The translations under genes were made by a program, and so were the position numbers. The notes beneath the pieces are model-generated. The model was given only the letters and a program-made list of their open reading frames with translations, did no database searches and had not been told where the DNA came from. Below are positions 49,212-62,874 of a stretch of 64,000 bases of DNA, in pieces. Origin of the DNA: Austropuccinia psidii. Taxonomy: Eukaryota; Basidiomycota; Pucciniomycetes; Pucciniales; Sphaerophragmiaceae. How positions within the stretch are numbered: the first letter of the stretch is position 1; each line of letters opens with the position of its first letter. The DNA is taken from the NCBI GenBank assembly GCA_023105745.1, contig JALGQZ010000015.1, positions 21,525,499 to 21,589,498 on the forward strand, given 5' to 3'.

Positions 49212-51384
49212 TGTGAGCCTGTGAGGTATGTATAACATACCCATAAGGCCACAAATGATTTTATAAACAGTTAATGTTGTCTTAAACAGACTTTTTAGTT
49301 GAAATTAAAGTAAGAAATAACAAAAAATAAGTATAACTTTTTTTTGGATAAACAAAGTTATAAATATTATGTCTTTTTTGGATTCTACACCAAAAATGAC
49401 CTAGGGTACATCCACAAGGTGTTATACCCAAAAACACTTATTTCTTGTGTTATTAGAAGATTTAAGAATCTCACAGTACTAATGTAAATTTTTTAACATT
49501 TTTTTAAAATTGTTAAATTTAAGCTTAAATAAGCTTAAATTTAAAGTTGCATAAGGTTAATGCAAACTTACCAAAATTTTAGTTAAAATTGAGGTGTGGT
49601 GTATATTTACTGAATTGGCTAAGGATTTGCCATACAGAATTTAAATCCTGTGTGAGCTCAATTTAAAAGGGTTTAAAGCCATGGTATGGCTTTAAATAAA
49701 TAAAAGGGCAAAATCGACGCAAAAAGGTGGGACAAAGGAAAAAGACCAAATAGAGCTGGGGTACCCAACTTTTTGGATCTGCAATGATTCAATTAAGGTT
49801 TTCCACCTTTATTGGAGGATTTTCAACCTTATTTAAACTTTAAGATTAGACTTTGATCCAACCTTAAGGTTTAAACTGGTTTTATCCCAATTTGGAGAGG
49901 AATTTCAAGCTTCCAAAGGGTAAATCCCAATATGCAGGCTTGAAATAAAGGTTTTAAGAACTGTCAAAGCTTAAATAAGCTTAAAACTTTAAAGTTACAA
50001 GCATCAAAACCTTATCAAAAGCTAAGGTTTGGTGTGTATTGCTATTTTACGTGGAAAAATAGCAATAACTTCAAAAATTCATTAAAAATCCAAATCTTAA
50101 TGGATTTGCCTGAAATTTTCACACAGCTTACGATTTAATATTATCTACATATAAATTAAATTTCAAGTATCTTTTATAAAAAAATTTCTTGGGTAATTAG
50201 CCTGGAAATTTACTCTTTTAATTAAGCTCAAAGAAAATTATGATTTCTTTAAAAATTAATTAAAAATTGAGTTTGAGTGATTTCTGCTTGAAACTCTATT
50301 TTTAAGCTGTTCATGTGATGAAATTTAATATAAATAGGTTTATTTATATTGAAAACTTGAAAATAATTAGTTTAAATGAGGATTAAAGTTACATGGAGTT
50401 CAGAATAACACTGGTAACTTTAAATTGGAATTAAAAACAAGTTGCCTTAAGTCAACAACTTTGTTTTTAAGTATTGTTTTTCAGTTTTGACCTGAGCACG
50501 CCCTCTATATTCATTATGAATCATGAGAGCTGCTCTGAAGACATAAAAAGAGTCTTTTCATCACTGTTTTTGTCCATTATTCATCATCAATCCAATCATA
50601 TTAGAAATTTAAACATGTAAAGTTTTATTATTTATAAAATCTTATTATTAAAGTAATTTATAAGTTATTTTATTCTTTATTAATTGTAAATTAAAGAATT
50701 GAAATCATAGAATCCAGATTATTGTTGTAATCATCAATAATATATTTTATATTATAAAATTATTATCTTAAATATCTTCTAAAATCCACAAATTCCTCTT
50801 AAAAACTCTTTAATCTTAAATTTTATTATAAAAAGTTGTTTTATCTTTAAAATTATTGATTTTAGGCGTGTTTTTAACTTATAATCATTATTTAATATAA
50901 TAACTGTTGTTGTTTGACTTGTTGTATTAAATAAATATTATAAGTAAGTTTTTCTCTAAATTTCTATATCTTTTTTATCTAGTATTAGTTTTTTTATATA
51001 GAATTTTTATTCTATAAGAATTATTCCTGCACAGTGTGTGTTATAATTCTTTTATAAATAATATTTATATTATCTATAAGTGGTTAATATTCATATTTCC
51101 ACGTGTAATTGTCTCATTAAGAGCTTTACACTTCTTATTGTTATTACTGTCAGTGACTATAACAATAATAGAATAATTATAATTTATTATAATTATTATT
51201 ATTATTTTATTATTATATTTTTATAATAATAATTAAATTTATTTTTTTATATATAATTATTTTTAATAATTATATTTAAATTTGTGGTTATAATATTTTG
51301 TTATATTATATATTTCTACTGAGGACAGTCATAGTACTCTTGATTTTGCTACTATTATCAAGAGTTTCATAGACAAACCTTACA
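49212..51384 (+). repeat. A-family 3' LTR
   Basis: 2173 bp, starting TGTGAGCCTGTGAGG and ending CAAACCTTACA. It pairs with 30330-32520. Palindromes at 49515-49542 and near 49672 are conserved. Confidence 0.94.
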
Positions 51385-53105
51385 ATCCTTATCCATTTCA
51401 TGGAAATGGATAGGAGGAAAAACTTCAGATTCCCTGAATGGGCACCAGGAAGTGGTACCCTTAACAGTGAAAACATTGATTCAGAAGGAATAGAAACTCC
51501 CATACTAGGAATAAGTTCCTCAGAACTGCACAATTCATTTTTCAGTGCAGTACTGAAGTCTTATTCCAAACAAAAACAGTGTGGCACATTACTATATTTC
51601 CTTCAACAAAGATACAGGAGCCCAGAACTGGAATCCCAGTTGGAAGAACCCTGGTTGAGGGCCTATAAGTATAACAATTTCTTCCTTGTAGATGGCCTAA
51701 TTTACCACAGAGATAAGCACACAAGTGCACTCACAGTGGTAGACAGAGACCACATCTCCCTGATCCTGCAGGAATGCCATGACTGCCCCTATATGGGACA
51801 CATGAGTGAGGACAGGACTAAAGAGAGGGTAGCAAGCACAGCTTGGTGGCCCAAGTGAGAACAAGAGTTGAGTGAATAAATCAACACTTGGGAAAGATTT
51901 CAAAAGGCAAAAAGGAAAAATGGGAAGAAGTATGGGTTACTTCAACATATATAGGAACCCAAACATCCATGGGAAACCATCAATATGGACTGGGTCACAG
52001 GGACTGTCCCAGGAGGCAAAGAAAACTACAATGCCTGCTTAATCATAGTTCATAGGTTCAGCAAGAGTATGAGGTGTCTACTGTGCCATAAAGAGGACAC
52101 AGACATGGATACTCCTCTGTTATTCTGTAATAACATCATATCTACCTGTGGAGTCCCTAAAATCATCATTAGTGATAGGGACCCAAAATTCACATCTGAA
52201 TTTTGGACCAACTTGTATGACATGCTTGGCACCAAGCTTGCATTTTCACAGATTACCATCCACAAACAGATTTCCTAGCTGAAAGGATGATCCAGACAAT
52301 GGAGGACATCCTTAGAAGGTTCTGTGCCTATGGCATGGAATACAAGGACCATGAGGGATACACCCATGACTGGGTTACCTTTCTACCAGCTGTCCAACTG
52401 GCTCATAATACAAGTCAGCATTCTACCACAGGAAAAACACCTGCACTGGTAGAGAAAGGGTGGAATCCCCTGTTGCCTGTGGATCACTTGAAGTAGAATC
52501 TTCTGACCATTCACCCCACATCCAAGGACTTCCATGACATGTGGAAGAGGGCTTGTGACACAGCTTCCAAATGCATAGCTGAGGAAAAAGAATATAATAA
52601 GCAGAGGTGGGACAAGACACACATGGAACCTGACTTCAAGGAAGTGGACCAGGTGCTAGTGTCTATAGTAAACTTTAGTAATTGTAAAGGATCCAAGAAG
52701 ATGAGAGACTCATTTGTAGGGCCCTCCACTATCATTAGGTTGATAGGAAAGATTGCAGTGGAAGTCAAACTTACAGAGGAATTTTCCAGGAAGCACCCAG
52801 TCTTTCCAGTAAGTTTTGTCAAACCATACTTCCAAACAGAGGAGGACAAATTCCCCTCCAGGAGGAGGAACCCCACACCACCAGACATAGTGCAAGTGGA
52901 GGATTCCCCTGAACCTGTGAGTAAAATCATCAGGGCCAGGAAGATCAGACTTAATGGGAAGGATCAAAGACAATACTTAGTCAGAGTCAAGCACCAAACA
53001 GCTGATAAGGACAAATGGGTGGCAGAAGATGCCATACCAGATGGGAACCTTCATTTAAGGAGATTCAGAACCTCTAGGAGGACTGAACAGTCTCATCAAG
53101 GATGA
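51385..53105 (+). pseudogene. B-family pol, C-terminal part (integrase and chromodomain)
   Basis: It continues the B Pol frame across the A insertion (IHFMEMDRRKNFRF follows). The integrase finger keeps its two His (ECHDCPYMGH), but both Cys are lost (TCERCQK-type segment now TWERFQK). The catalytic core has NMDWVTG and SDRDPKF, and the Glu lies in AERM after a one-base loss near 52250. Stops include TGA near 51856, TAG near 51951 and TAG 52494. The chromodomain (QYLVRV...DKWVAED) runs to the stop at 53103-53105. Not functional. Confidence 0.88.
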
Positions 53106-53109
53106 GCCT

Positions 53110-53126
53110 TTTTTAGAGGGAGGGTA
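53110..53126 (+). other. B polypurine tract
   Basis: TTTTTTAGAGGGAGGGTA directly precedes the 3' LTR start TGTCAGCCTG. Confidence 0.75.
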
Positions 53127-54564
53127 TGTCAGCCTGTTACTCAAAACCAGAGCACTAGCATGACAGCCAAAATACCATAAACCAATGGTATAGCCAAGAT
53201 ACCACCAAAACATGGAGCTGAGCCAAATTAGCTCAAAAGGTATCAAAAGAATGGTAAAACTCACGCTTTTCCAAATATACAAGTCCCATCATCATAAGAC
53301 AAAGAATAACAAAGTTATTCCTGCTCAAAGTTGTTGCTGAGCATAAACCTTAATTTTCACCTCTAATCTGAAATACAGAGTAAGAGGCGTAACCCCATTA
53401 AATGGGTATTCAAAATGAAGCTCTAAGGCAGGGCTATCTAATGGTACCAGCCAACCTGAGCTATCACCAGTATTACAGAGGTTATGGTCAAATTCAGGCC
53501 AAATAAGGGTGAACAAAATATTCACCTCTCATCTAACTTCTACAGTTTTAGTGTGTGATACCTAAAGTGGGGTCTTTTGGCAAAGAGCACAATCAGGGAT
53601 ATATGATGGTGTCATCCATTCCCTCATATCTCGACTAGAACAAAGGTTATGAGGCAAACAAGCCCAATACAGCTATTGCCTAAAACACGCATATGTACAA
53701 AATATCTTGTACATGTGATACCTTTACCATATTTAATGATAACCATGTCAAATAAGGTACCATTGTGTAGAACACATACAGGTATACACACGGAACCAAT
53801 TTTGAGGTTGATATCTCAAAAACTGACAAATGTATGGCTGCTTTAAGGTCAAAATCCCACATTCTGACCAATACAGCCTTACCATGGAGTAATATCCCAT
53901 AAACATGATTATGAGGTGTCAAACAGACAAATAAGAATTTTTATACTTCAATACCTCATAATTCAGTAAATACTGGGGTTCCATAAAGTTTCTGTATAGC
54001 ATTCTACACGTCATACACGTCAGAATAAGGCTATGTGGTCCCCAGATAAATATTTTCACCCTTGATTGGTGAAACCTGCCCAGATGTGGTTTCAAAACCA
54101 CATCTGAGCCCAATACAGGATATACAGGCCCCTGCAAACCATAAGCCTGTCTCAGAGAGTGAAAAAATCTTCACTTCCTTGATGTGGAAAGGTCTATCAG
54201 CCTTTCCACCCCATTTCAGGATAAAGGGAGGGCTTTTCACAGCCAGAAAAGCTTTCCACATCCTGCTCTTAAATTCCTAAATAGTACAACTGTCAAAAAC
54301 ACTTTTACCCTTGGAAAATAATCAGGTATAATTATAATATTAATTATTGTAGTCTTTATTATTTTCATCCAACAGATAAAGCTGCACCCAGGGCTTTCAA
54401 CAGCCCTCACCACCACTATTTTATAATAGTAAAGCCCTTTAAATCTGATTATAAACCCTTATTATCAACCAATACCTTTATTTTTGATCTTTTATCATGT
54501 GTCACAGTCACAGTTAAAGTTGTAAATAGTCGAATTACCACTTCTACATAGATTCAACCTGACA
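53127..54564 (+). repeat. B-family 3' LTR
   Basis: It starts TGTCAGCCTG and ends GATTCAACCTGACA, 1438 bp. It pairs with 21009-22427 but with many differences. Both ends agree with the solo LTRs of the family. Confidence 0.93.
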
Positions 54565-54984
54565 AAAACCCACAGGAGACTGAGTTAAAACAATGTAAGA
54601 TTTGGGTTTTTTAATGCAAAATTTAGGCTTTAAATACTGAATTTATTGGGTTTGGTATATGAATTATTTGAAGCCCCCTTTTTTTCATAATTATTTATCC
54701 TAATTTTATTGAAGTTTTTAGAAGATCATTCAATTTTCTCAGGGAGAAAAAGGTTTTCAATTTTGTTTCAAATGATCACAAATTATATTTTATTGATTTT
54801 CTCAACCTTGATTTCATTATTAAGCTATGTTGATCCTTTGAGATTTTACCACTTATCCAAAAAGGTCACAAAAAACATTCAAATACTCATTTTAGTAGTA
54901 AAAATTGAAATTACTACCTTAAAATAAGTAAAAATGCCATAAAAAGTCATAAAGCCTTGATTATATAAGAAACCAATGAATAAA

Positions 54985-56584
54985 ACTGTGAAATAAATTG
55001 CACCATTGTATTCTTCATGATAAACTACACATATAACATTTTTATGTCATATCTGGAAAGTCAATACTTACTGAGATAACCTGAATATATTCACTTTTAT
55101 GATCAGCACATATATTCATGCTTTTTCACTCATATCTCTTGAAGTATTCATGCTAAGGAGCTTAGCAAAAAATAAAGTTACCATGTAATAATTTTAAGAA
55201 TACATATATAATATCTATATGGAAAGCTATAGACAAGTTTGTAACTTACAATGCATTATTGAGAAAACTAAGAAAAGCTGTTGACCACTTTGTGGTGAAA
55301 GTGGTCAAAACTTAGAAAAAAGTAGATATTCAGATTCTACTAGCTAGTAAGTAAATAATTATGTAGGTTTTATTATTATATTCAAGGATAAACCCTTTAA
55401 ATCATGGTTTGAAGTTGAAAATAATAAATTTCAACAGAAAAGATTATTTACAAGAAAAATCATCAAAATAGAGTTTTGATTATGTAATAAGATTCTCTTG
55501 GAAGTTTAATCATGACATGCCAAGCTATCATTATTAACTATCTGAATTTCTGTAGAGTGTATAACTCAAAATCTATTAATGATCAAAGCTTCACATTAAA
55601 AATGATCATTTATGATCACTCACTGTAACCTTATTTTAAGTTTAACAGCTATATAAGTGAGAAAAACAATGGATAATATTATATCATTATTGATACTAAT
55701 AAAATCCACAAATCTTAGGCTTTTCCAAGCCTATCATTTCAAAAAGCTTAGAGTTATAGTGATAACTCTAAATAATGGCATAATAATGAGATAACATGGT
55801 TTAATTATTATTTAATTATCACTAAGCCTTAAACTACTGATCAATTCCAGTGGATACCATCTGCACACGTCTACTAGAAGTATTCTGGACTCTATGAGGG
55901 GGATCTTACTATATATAGAGCTCTTTTTACCTCCATTTACCCCTCAGATGCATCAAAAACAATAAAAACATTAAATCAAAGGTAAAATCTCTATTTGTTA
56001 TATATATCTACTATATTATTAAATACCAAAGATCATCTTCATCATAATCACCCTCTTTGACATTATTCACTCAATATTTTGTCTTTTTGACAAATTCTCT
56101 CTAAAATCTTTAATTACACATAAAATAAAGAATATTTGTAATTTCTCTAATTTTTAATTGTAGATACAATTTGAATAGGTTTCATTACATTATTTGGCAT
56201 AAATGTGTTCAAAATTATTTTATTAAGTGTTCAAAGTAGGTTATTTTCTCTTTATTAGCATTTTTAATAATTCTTTTTTAATGTAAATATTATTCATATT
56301 AATATAAAACTTTAATATTGGTAATATCATTTTTAAAAATTATTTTTTGAAGAATTGATTATTTGTTTCTAACAATAATAAACTTCCATAAATATATTAA
56401 TATATTCATTTTTATCATATTATTTCATTTATTCAAATAATATGAATATTTTTATGCCATAATTATAATATTTATTTCTTATTATAATTAATCTTTATCT
56501 TATTTGATACATTGATAAGGACATTCAGAGTGAAATAAGTAAAATATTAGTAATATTTATATATTTTTTCATAGTCAAACCTTA
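54985..56584 (+). repeat. Probable old LTR relic of the A/C type
   Basis: The segment near 54985-55025 resembles the C LTR block around its GAATCCAATGG region (as in 1195-1215). The block at 55895-55925 has a TATA-like ACTATATATAGAGCTC followed by AT-rich sequence with the general layout of an A LTR downstream of its promoter. The end at 56565-56584, TTTCATAGTCAAACCTTA, matches the A and C LTR termini. Boundaries are uncertain and no TSD was found. Confidence 0.35.
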
Positions 56585-59500
56585 GAATTATATTAATATA
56601 ATCCTACTCATGAGTTCTTTTTGATGCCCAATTTAACTTTGATTAAAAGTTCAAAATTTTACTATAAGTAAGATATTTTCATTTCTACTGTTTCTGCCTC
56701 AAAGCTGGGGTATATTAAAGCTTATGAGTTAAAATTAATATGTCCAAAGTTTCTGATAGCCCTTAATCTAACAAAAGCCTTTACTTATGAGAAAAATGTG
56801 ACTTTTTTCTTGAAATAATACTCCTGGGTGTTTATTACAGCTTTAATACTTAATTGAAGCTGAATAGTATTTTTTCAACCTTTATTCAGATTTAAAACAC
56901 ATTAATCACTCAAATTGGCCTCACAGCCTTTATTAAGGTCGCTCAAGGCCAAAAACCACTCTATTCAGATCCAGAAAAGCTTAGTACCCTAGCCCCTTGT
57001 TCCAAAATTCCCTTTTCCCCTTTTTCTATAAGATTATTTCCTTTCCTATATATTAAAATCAGTACTATGGAAATTTTTAAGATTCTCAACAAAGGGAATA
57101 CAAGATTTACCACCTGTATGATAAACCCAGGGTTAACTTCAAAATAAAACATCCCACCTTAAATTTAGATGGAATAATTTATGTCACACTCAGAATTATT
57201 TACATTGAAGTCAACTTTAATTCATAAAGATAAATAAAAGTTGAAAAATATGTAAAAAACCTTGATTTTACCTACAACATTTTATTTGGCTTCTGGAAGG
57301 CAACCAAACTTTTTGGGGCTAGATACACTATCACTCACCCCTAGGTAATATTTGGTTTAGAATGAGATTTCTTCAAAATCTCTATTAACTTAATCATTAG
57401 AAAAGTATTTATTCAATTATTATTTTTTTTAAACCTCATTTTGTGAAAAACAAAATTCAATGAGAAATCTTTATGAGTTCTTTCCAAATGTGAAATATTC
57501 CTCATGTATTACATAATTCTTAGCTTGATCTACTTTTATCTTTAGTTTATTTAAATTAAATAGTATTTAATTATACTATTTGCTTCATTTAAACTATTTT
57601 TGGAAAAATATCTTGATATTGAGGCCAATAAACCCTTCAAAAATAGTTTTTACTCTTATTCCTCATTGGCTATGAAATTTATCATTCCCTCATCTTACAT
57701 GTAGCATTAATTAATTAATATTTTCCTCAAAGCTATGAAATCATTCTCTGAAGTCAGCCAAATTATTCTCTCAAAATAGCTTCTATGTATTTTATCTAAT
57801 GCATATCATAGTGGTATCGGCGCCAAAGTAAAACAGAATTATTCATTTCCCTTTCTTTTTTAAAATACCTCTTAATGAATTTCATGAAAAAATCAGGACT
57901 CATAGTATGTCTCAGATTTCTATGTCAACTTTGATATGTTGTAGTTTTTAGTATCTTTTGTGCAAATATGTTTCTCATGAGTCAAAATCCTCAGAAACAA
58001 GTTATTAATCTTCAGACTCAAGTTCTTTTTATTTTTGAGAACCTTTTTGAGAAGGAAGAAAATAAGGGGCAAAATCCTACTGTGACCATTTGGCTTTAAT
58101 TTCCCTCAAACAATTTTACTGAAAACATCTATCAAATCAAACACATAAGAACTCAAATTTTCTTACTAATTTCTATCTGATTTTTCCATGATATGGATAT
58201 ATTATTGTTTCGTTTATTATATATACGTGAGGAATTAATCATCAAACAAACCTCAAATATATATCTGAAATTAGTTCTCCTCCTTTTTATAGCATAAAAA
58301 AAGTAAATTTTAATTGATCAAATTTTGCAAAATATTTATTGTTATTTTTTCATTTATTCAGCTGAAATCCTTTTTTACTATTTGGTAAATTTTCAATATA
58401 TATGGGTATACATTACAATTTGATATTAATAAATTCTTGGCTGTGTTCTTGCCATCACAGTTACTGAATTCATGCTGATATCTACCCAGAGGTTTTTAGT
58501 TTTCGAGACCAAAGAAATAAGTTTAAATTGTTTTTTGAAAAAAATTGAGTTTCTTAATTAAAAAGCAATGAATCAATGAAGAAAGGGATCATCATTCATT
58601 AAAAGAGGAGAAAATAAAAAGTAAAAAATAAGAAAAATTATTAATCAAGAAATAAAATACAAAAAACATTCAAAAAATTCTTCTATAAAAGAAAAATAAA
58701 AATGTCATCTTGTCCGAAGAAATATGGAAATGTAAATTGAACTTGAAGAAGATAAAAATACAAAATTACTACTTTAAAAGTAAAATAAAGAAGAAGAACA
58801 TAAATTGACAATCAAGGGGAACAAAAATCAAATCACTATTTAAGAATGCCAAAAAAGTAAGAAGACGGAATTTGCTTGTCGAAAAATTCCCAAAAATGAA
58901 AAAAAAAATGAAAAAAACACAAATATGAAATCTCCCGTCCCAAAGAATGAATAAATAAATGAAATCAGTGCAAAATAATCTGTATAAGAACAAGGATGAA
59001 AACACAGAAACTCCCATTTTTCAAGCATAAAACCCAAAGAAAGATGAACACAAAAACCAAAAAAAAAGAAATTTTTAATTTTGTTGTGAAAAGATTTATT
59101 GAAGCCAAGAAAAAATTCATTAATTACAAATAAATTGAATAATCATTTCACAATTTTTTTATAATACCTCAAAAGTAATTATAGATAATAATAAACGGGT
59201 ATAAAGCTGAAATTGATGTAGCATGGTATTGAATAATACTTATAAATATTCAATTTTTATTATACTTCATTCAAAAAGAAAAAAGTTTTTTGGCTCCCAT
59301 ATTGTATTATTCAATTTATGATTGGTATTCCTGACCATTTTTACTTACACAAACATTCAGTCTAATAATTGAATCTCATTACCCCTAACTCGAGCCCTCC
59401 CATTTTATGTGGGTTGGCACATCATTCCCACTTTTTCCATTTAGTTTGAGTTTTTGGTTCCTCTAAGCATATCTGAATTAAGAAATCATTGGAAAAGAAA

Positions 59501-62500
59501 TGTCCTTTCTGTGGCTATGGTTTCGGAAAATTTTTATTAAACCCATGGAGACATGCTTTTAAGAAACTCTTCTACTTGTTATATTTCGATATAACAATAT
59601 AAAAAGGCTTATTTGGATTTTTTCCTTTTAAGATTCAAGATAAATCTAGTTTGAGTACTTCTTATCTTCAATATGTTTCAATCAACTAATTATTAACTCT
59701 TGGCCCAAGCCTTGAGCCAAATATTCATTGAAAATGCCATTTTTCAACCACCAAAGAGGTAAAAAGTTCTTAAAGAGGTGCCCGAAATCGGTGTTCCCAT
59801 AATTTAAAATAAACCATAGTAAAATATAATATTGAAGCCCTTTTATATCCCAATGAAAACTCTTCAAATAGGCTTTTTTGATGGCAAATAGGTCCTTAAA
59901 AGGCTGTTTTTGGAACCAGAAAATTCTCATGGATGATATGCTCTGGGGAAAAATACGCAGTACCAAGACATTTTATCATTTATTCTTCTCAAATGGAACT
60001 AGCCATCAAAAGGTTTCGGAGATTTCATGATGTCAAAAAATACCAAAATTTGTCCATTAGAAAAATCTCCAAAAAGTGGATTTTGTTTCCCAAAAACCAG
60101 TTACATTCCTTTGGATGACTCTAATTTTGTAAAGTAACATATTTGGGCTCTTAAAGCCGGTTTTTTGTGGTAATCATTTCCCAAATTCCGAAAATTTGTA
60201 TTTTTAGAGGGAGATTGGCTTAAAATTTTGGAAAGAAAGACCTTAGGGGGCTCTTTGTGCCATTTGAAACTTGTGGGGTAAAAAACAAAAAAACTTTTTT
60301 TTCCTTTATACTAATTTCAGCTCCAAAAAATGAAATCAGTTTCATTTTAGCCTATGAAATAATCAAATTGATATTGGTTTCAGCCAATGTGAATAGAAAA
60401 GGAATCAATCCAAACATGATTGAAAGTAAATTTATTCATCTTTTATCTTTTATCTTTCCATAAAAAAGGGATAATAGAAGATAAATTTCATCTTTTTATT
60501 ATTCCTTTTTTGGGGAATAAATTGAAATTAATGAGCATATTTTAGCTAATATTTTCGAAAAAAAACTTTCTTGGTTCAATATATTTCACAAAACTAAAAC
60601 TATAATATAAAAGTAATTCTTGGAATAAAATTATTTTATTCTATTTTATGTTTTATTCATTATGTATTTAACACTAAAGCTCTGAAAAATATGTGAATTA
60701 AAAAAGAAAACACTATAATATCCATGATTATTTTTGAAGAATGGATAATATGTTTTTTGTAAAAAAAAAAAATTGTTTTCTTGAAAGAATCAAAATTGAT
60801 CCTAAGCTTGTTTCAATCAAAAGGTCTGGTTCATTCCATATAGCTTATATTGCCCTATTATTTCAAAGATGATTTGGAATACTCATAGCCAAGAGATCTA
60901 TTCTAAATAGAAAGCTTCCATTTAAATCAGGCTCCTAAACTGCTTTCAATTTGAGCTCTTTATAATCGAGGAGTTTATGTATGTCTTATTTATTTATTTG
61001 AAGAAGTTCCCAAATCTTCTTCTCTATTCAAAATTTAAAAAGCTGATAGTTTTAGGTACAAAGTTTTTGATCTTCTAGTTGAGCTTTTATTATATCTACT
61101 CATAGTAAAAAAACCACTCAAATTTCTGCTAAATTATTTCAGAAAATATTTATATTTTAATAATTTGAAGAACTGATACAAAAAAATATAGAAATATGCT
61201 TAGGTTTTCCTTTAATATATTTAATTCTTGAAGTACTGCATTATTTGATCTATTCTTTACTATTAATGGAATGGGAGGATTATCTTTTTATAAAATATCC
61301 AGTTTTTACCTTAAAGATAAGTAAAGCTTTAGATATACAGTATTCAATTTATCTTCAATGAATTCTTCCTTCTGATGACCTCACTAACCTAGCTTAATTT
61401 TATTTCATAATTTTAAATTCTTGTTTATATAATTCTGCTTAATATTTTGTTGATTTTTGTTTTTTTTGCGTCATATTTCAGAATTTAATCACAATATTCT
61501 ATCATAGTGATAATAAATGGAAAAACCTCTTTTGAGATCTATATATCTTTATCTTTTTCTCTTATATTTTTAAAGATCTATTTTTCATTAATTTTCTATA
61601 TCAAGTACCTTCTTCTCTTAAGAAGATTCATTGATTTATTTGCAGCTGATTAATTTGATTTTGAATATTCATGTTATAGAATAATTTGTTTGAATATTTT
61701 CTTAAGTTTATGAAGTAATCCAAACTTATTTTTCCAAGAACCCTTGGCTAAGAAACAACCTCAAACTTTTCTATAACCTACACACCAAAAGAGTTTTCTT
61801 TCAGAAATACATTTAGTTTAAATAGCAATCAATTTTTTGATAAAGAATTTTTTGGATTAGGGAGGATCAATAAGATTTCAATTTTTTTGTAAATGTCACT
61901 AATCTATAATATTTAAACCAAGAGTAGAATCCCCTTTATAATCAGTCCCACTTGAGCTCTTGATATATCTGTATTTTGATAAACTCAACCCCAAAATTTG
62001 TTTTGAATTCCTATTTAACTAATAATTAAGTCTTATATATAAGATATCCATCCTTTACCACTTCCTAATCTATTTTTTTCCATGTGATTAAAAAGAAATC
62101 CCTATAAGTAACAAGAGCGCCTTTTTCCATTTTTTTTGGGTTTTATGATAGCTAATTTTCCCAAATTAATTGATGGAAGATTTAAGCTTTTTTTCTACCT
62201 GAGAATGTTTTATTAGAGGGTATTTCAGTAAATTTCATTTTTTTCCCAACAAATTCTTTCAATTAATCCCTGAGCTCTATAAATATATATTATATGAAGT
62301 ATTATATAAACTCTGGAGCTCAACAATTTTTCAATTAAATATTCTTTTCTTAATATTTTTAGTTTAATATTTAAATAGGTTATATTAAAAGAAAACTCCC
62401 TTATGTTCAATTATCTGTTTTATTTTATTTCATTTAGTTTTAAAATACAAAAAATGCTTTTCTTGAAAAAAAAGTAAGGATCCTACTTTTAAGAGAAATT

Positions 62501-62874
62501 ATCGTTAACACTTTCTATTGTATATAGAAATAAACATAAATATAAAGTATACATTGCTTATTGGATTCAAAATAAGCTTAATTTTAGATAATATTTTATA
62601 ATAATTAATCAAATTCGTTCACTTTTTGGAATTTTTCTCCACATATTTTCATTGTGGTTTTTCTATTATACTATTAATTTAGGGTGTTGGTAAACACACG
62701 TAAGTGACCTTAATTTTCAAAAAAAATTCCTCAGGCTCAGTTTTGAGGATTTTTTTAATTTTTTTTTGCCATATCTTTCCCGACTTGGCATGTCAATAAG
62801 CACAAATTTTTTCAAAATTTTTTTTTTTCCAAATTTCACAAATTTGGCCAATATGCCAAAATGGCATATTTTTT
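56585..62874. other. Anonymous AT-rich spacer
   Basis: I see no recognisable gene, LTR or RNA gene. The part at about 58500-59130 is strikingly A-rich on the plus strand. Part of 59400-60480 is less AT-rich and holds short frames on both strands (59682-59966 minus, 59933-60118 plus) without any known motif. Confidence 0.55.

Larger units (their letters stand above)
30330..51384 (+). mobile_element. A-family Ty3/gypsy element inserted in B pol
   Basis: A complete element with LTRs at 30330-32520 and 49212-51384, a primer-binding site, gag, pol and a polypurine tract. The TSD is ATCCC (30325-30329) and ATCCT (51385-51389). The one mismatch is explained by a C-to-T change, because the B reading frame across the junction fits ATCCC. 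It lies between RNase H and integrase of B. It is in turn split by the C element at 36490-46593. About 11 kb remains without C. Confidence 0.95.
21009..54564 (+). mobile_element. B-family Ty3/gypsy element, outermost layer of the main nest
   Basis: It is bounded by a 5' LTR (21009-22427) and 3' LTR (53127-54564). A primer-binding site lies right after the 5' LTR and a polypurine tract right before the 3' LTR. The internal gag-pol order is normal but is split by a solo-LTR pair in gag (23537-26404) and by the A element (30330-51384). About 9 kb remains once the insertions are removed. Gag and Pol carry many stops and frameshifts. Flanking 5-mers (AAATG left, AAAAC right) do not make a convincing TSD. 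Confidence 0.88.

Noticed and set aside
57810..57840. TATCGGCGCC, a GC-rich spot in AT-rich DNA
   Set aside because: A single short occurrence with no surrounding structure.
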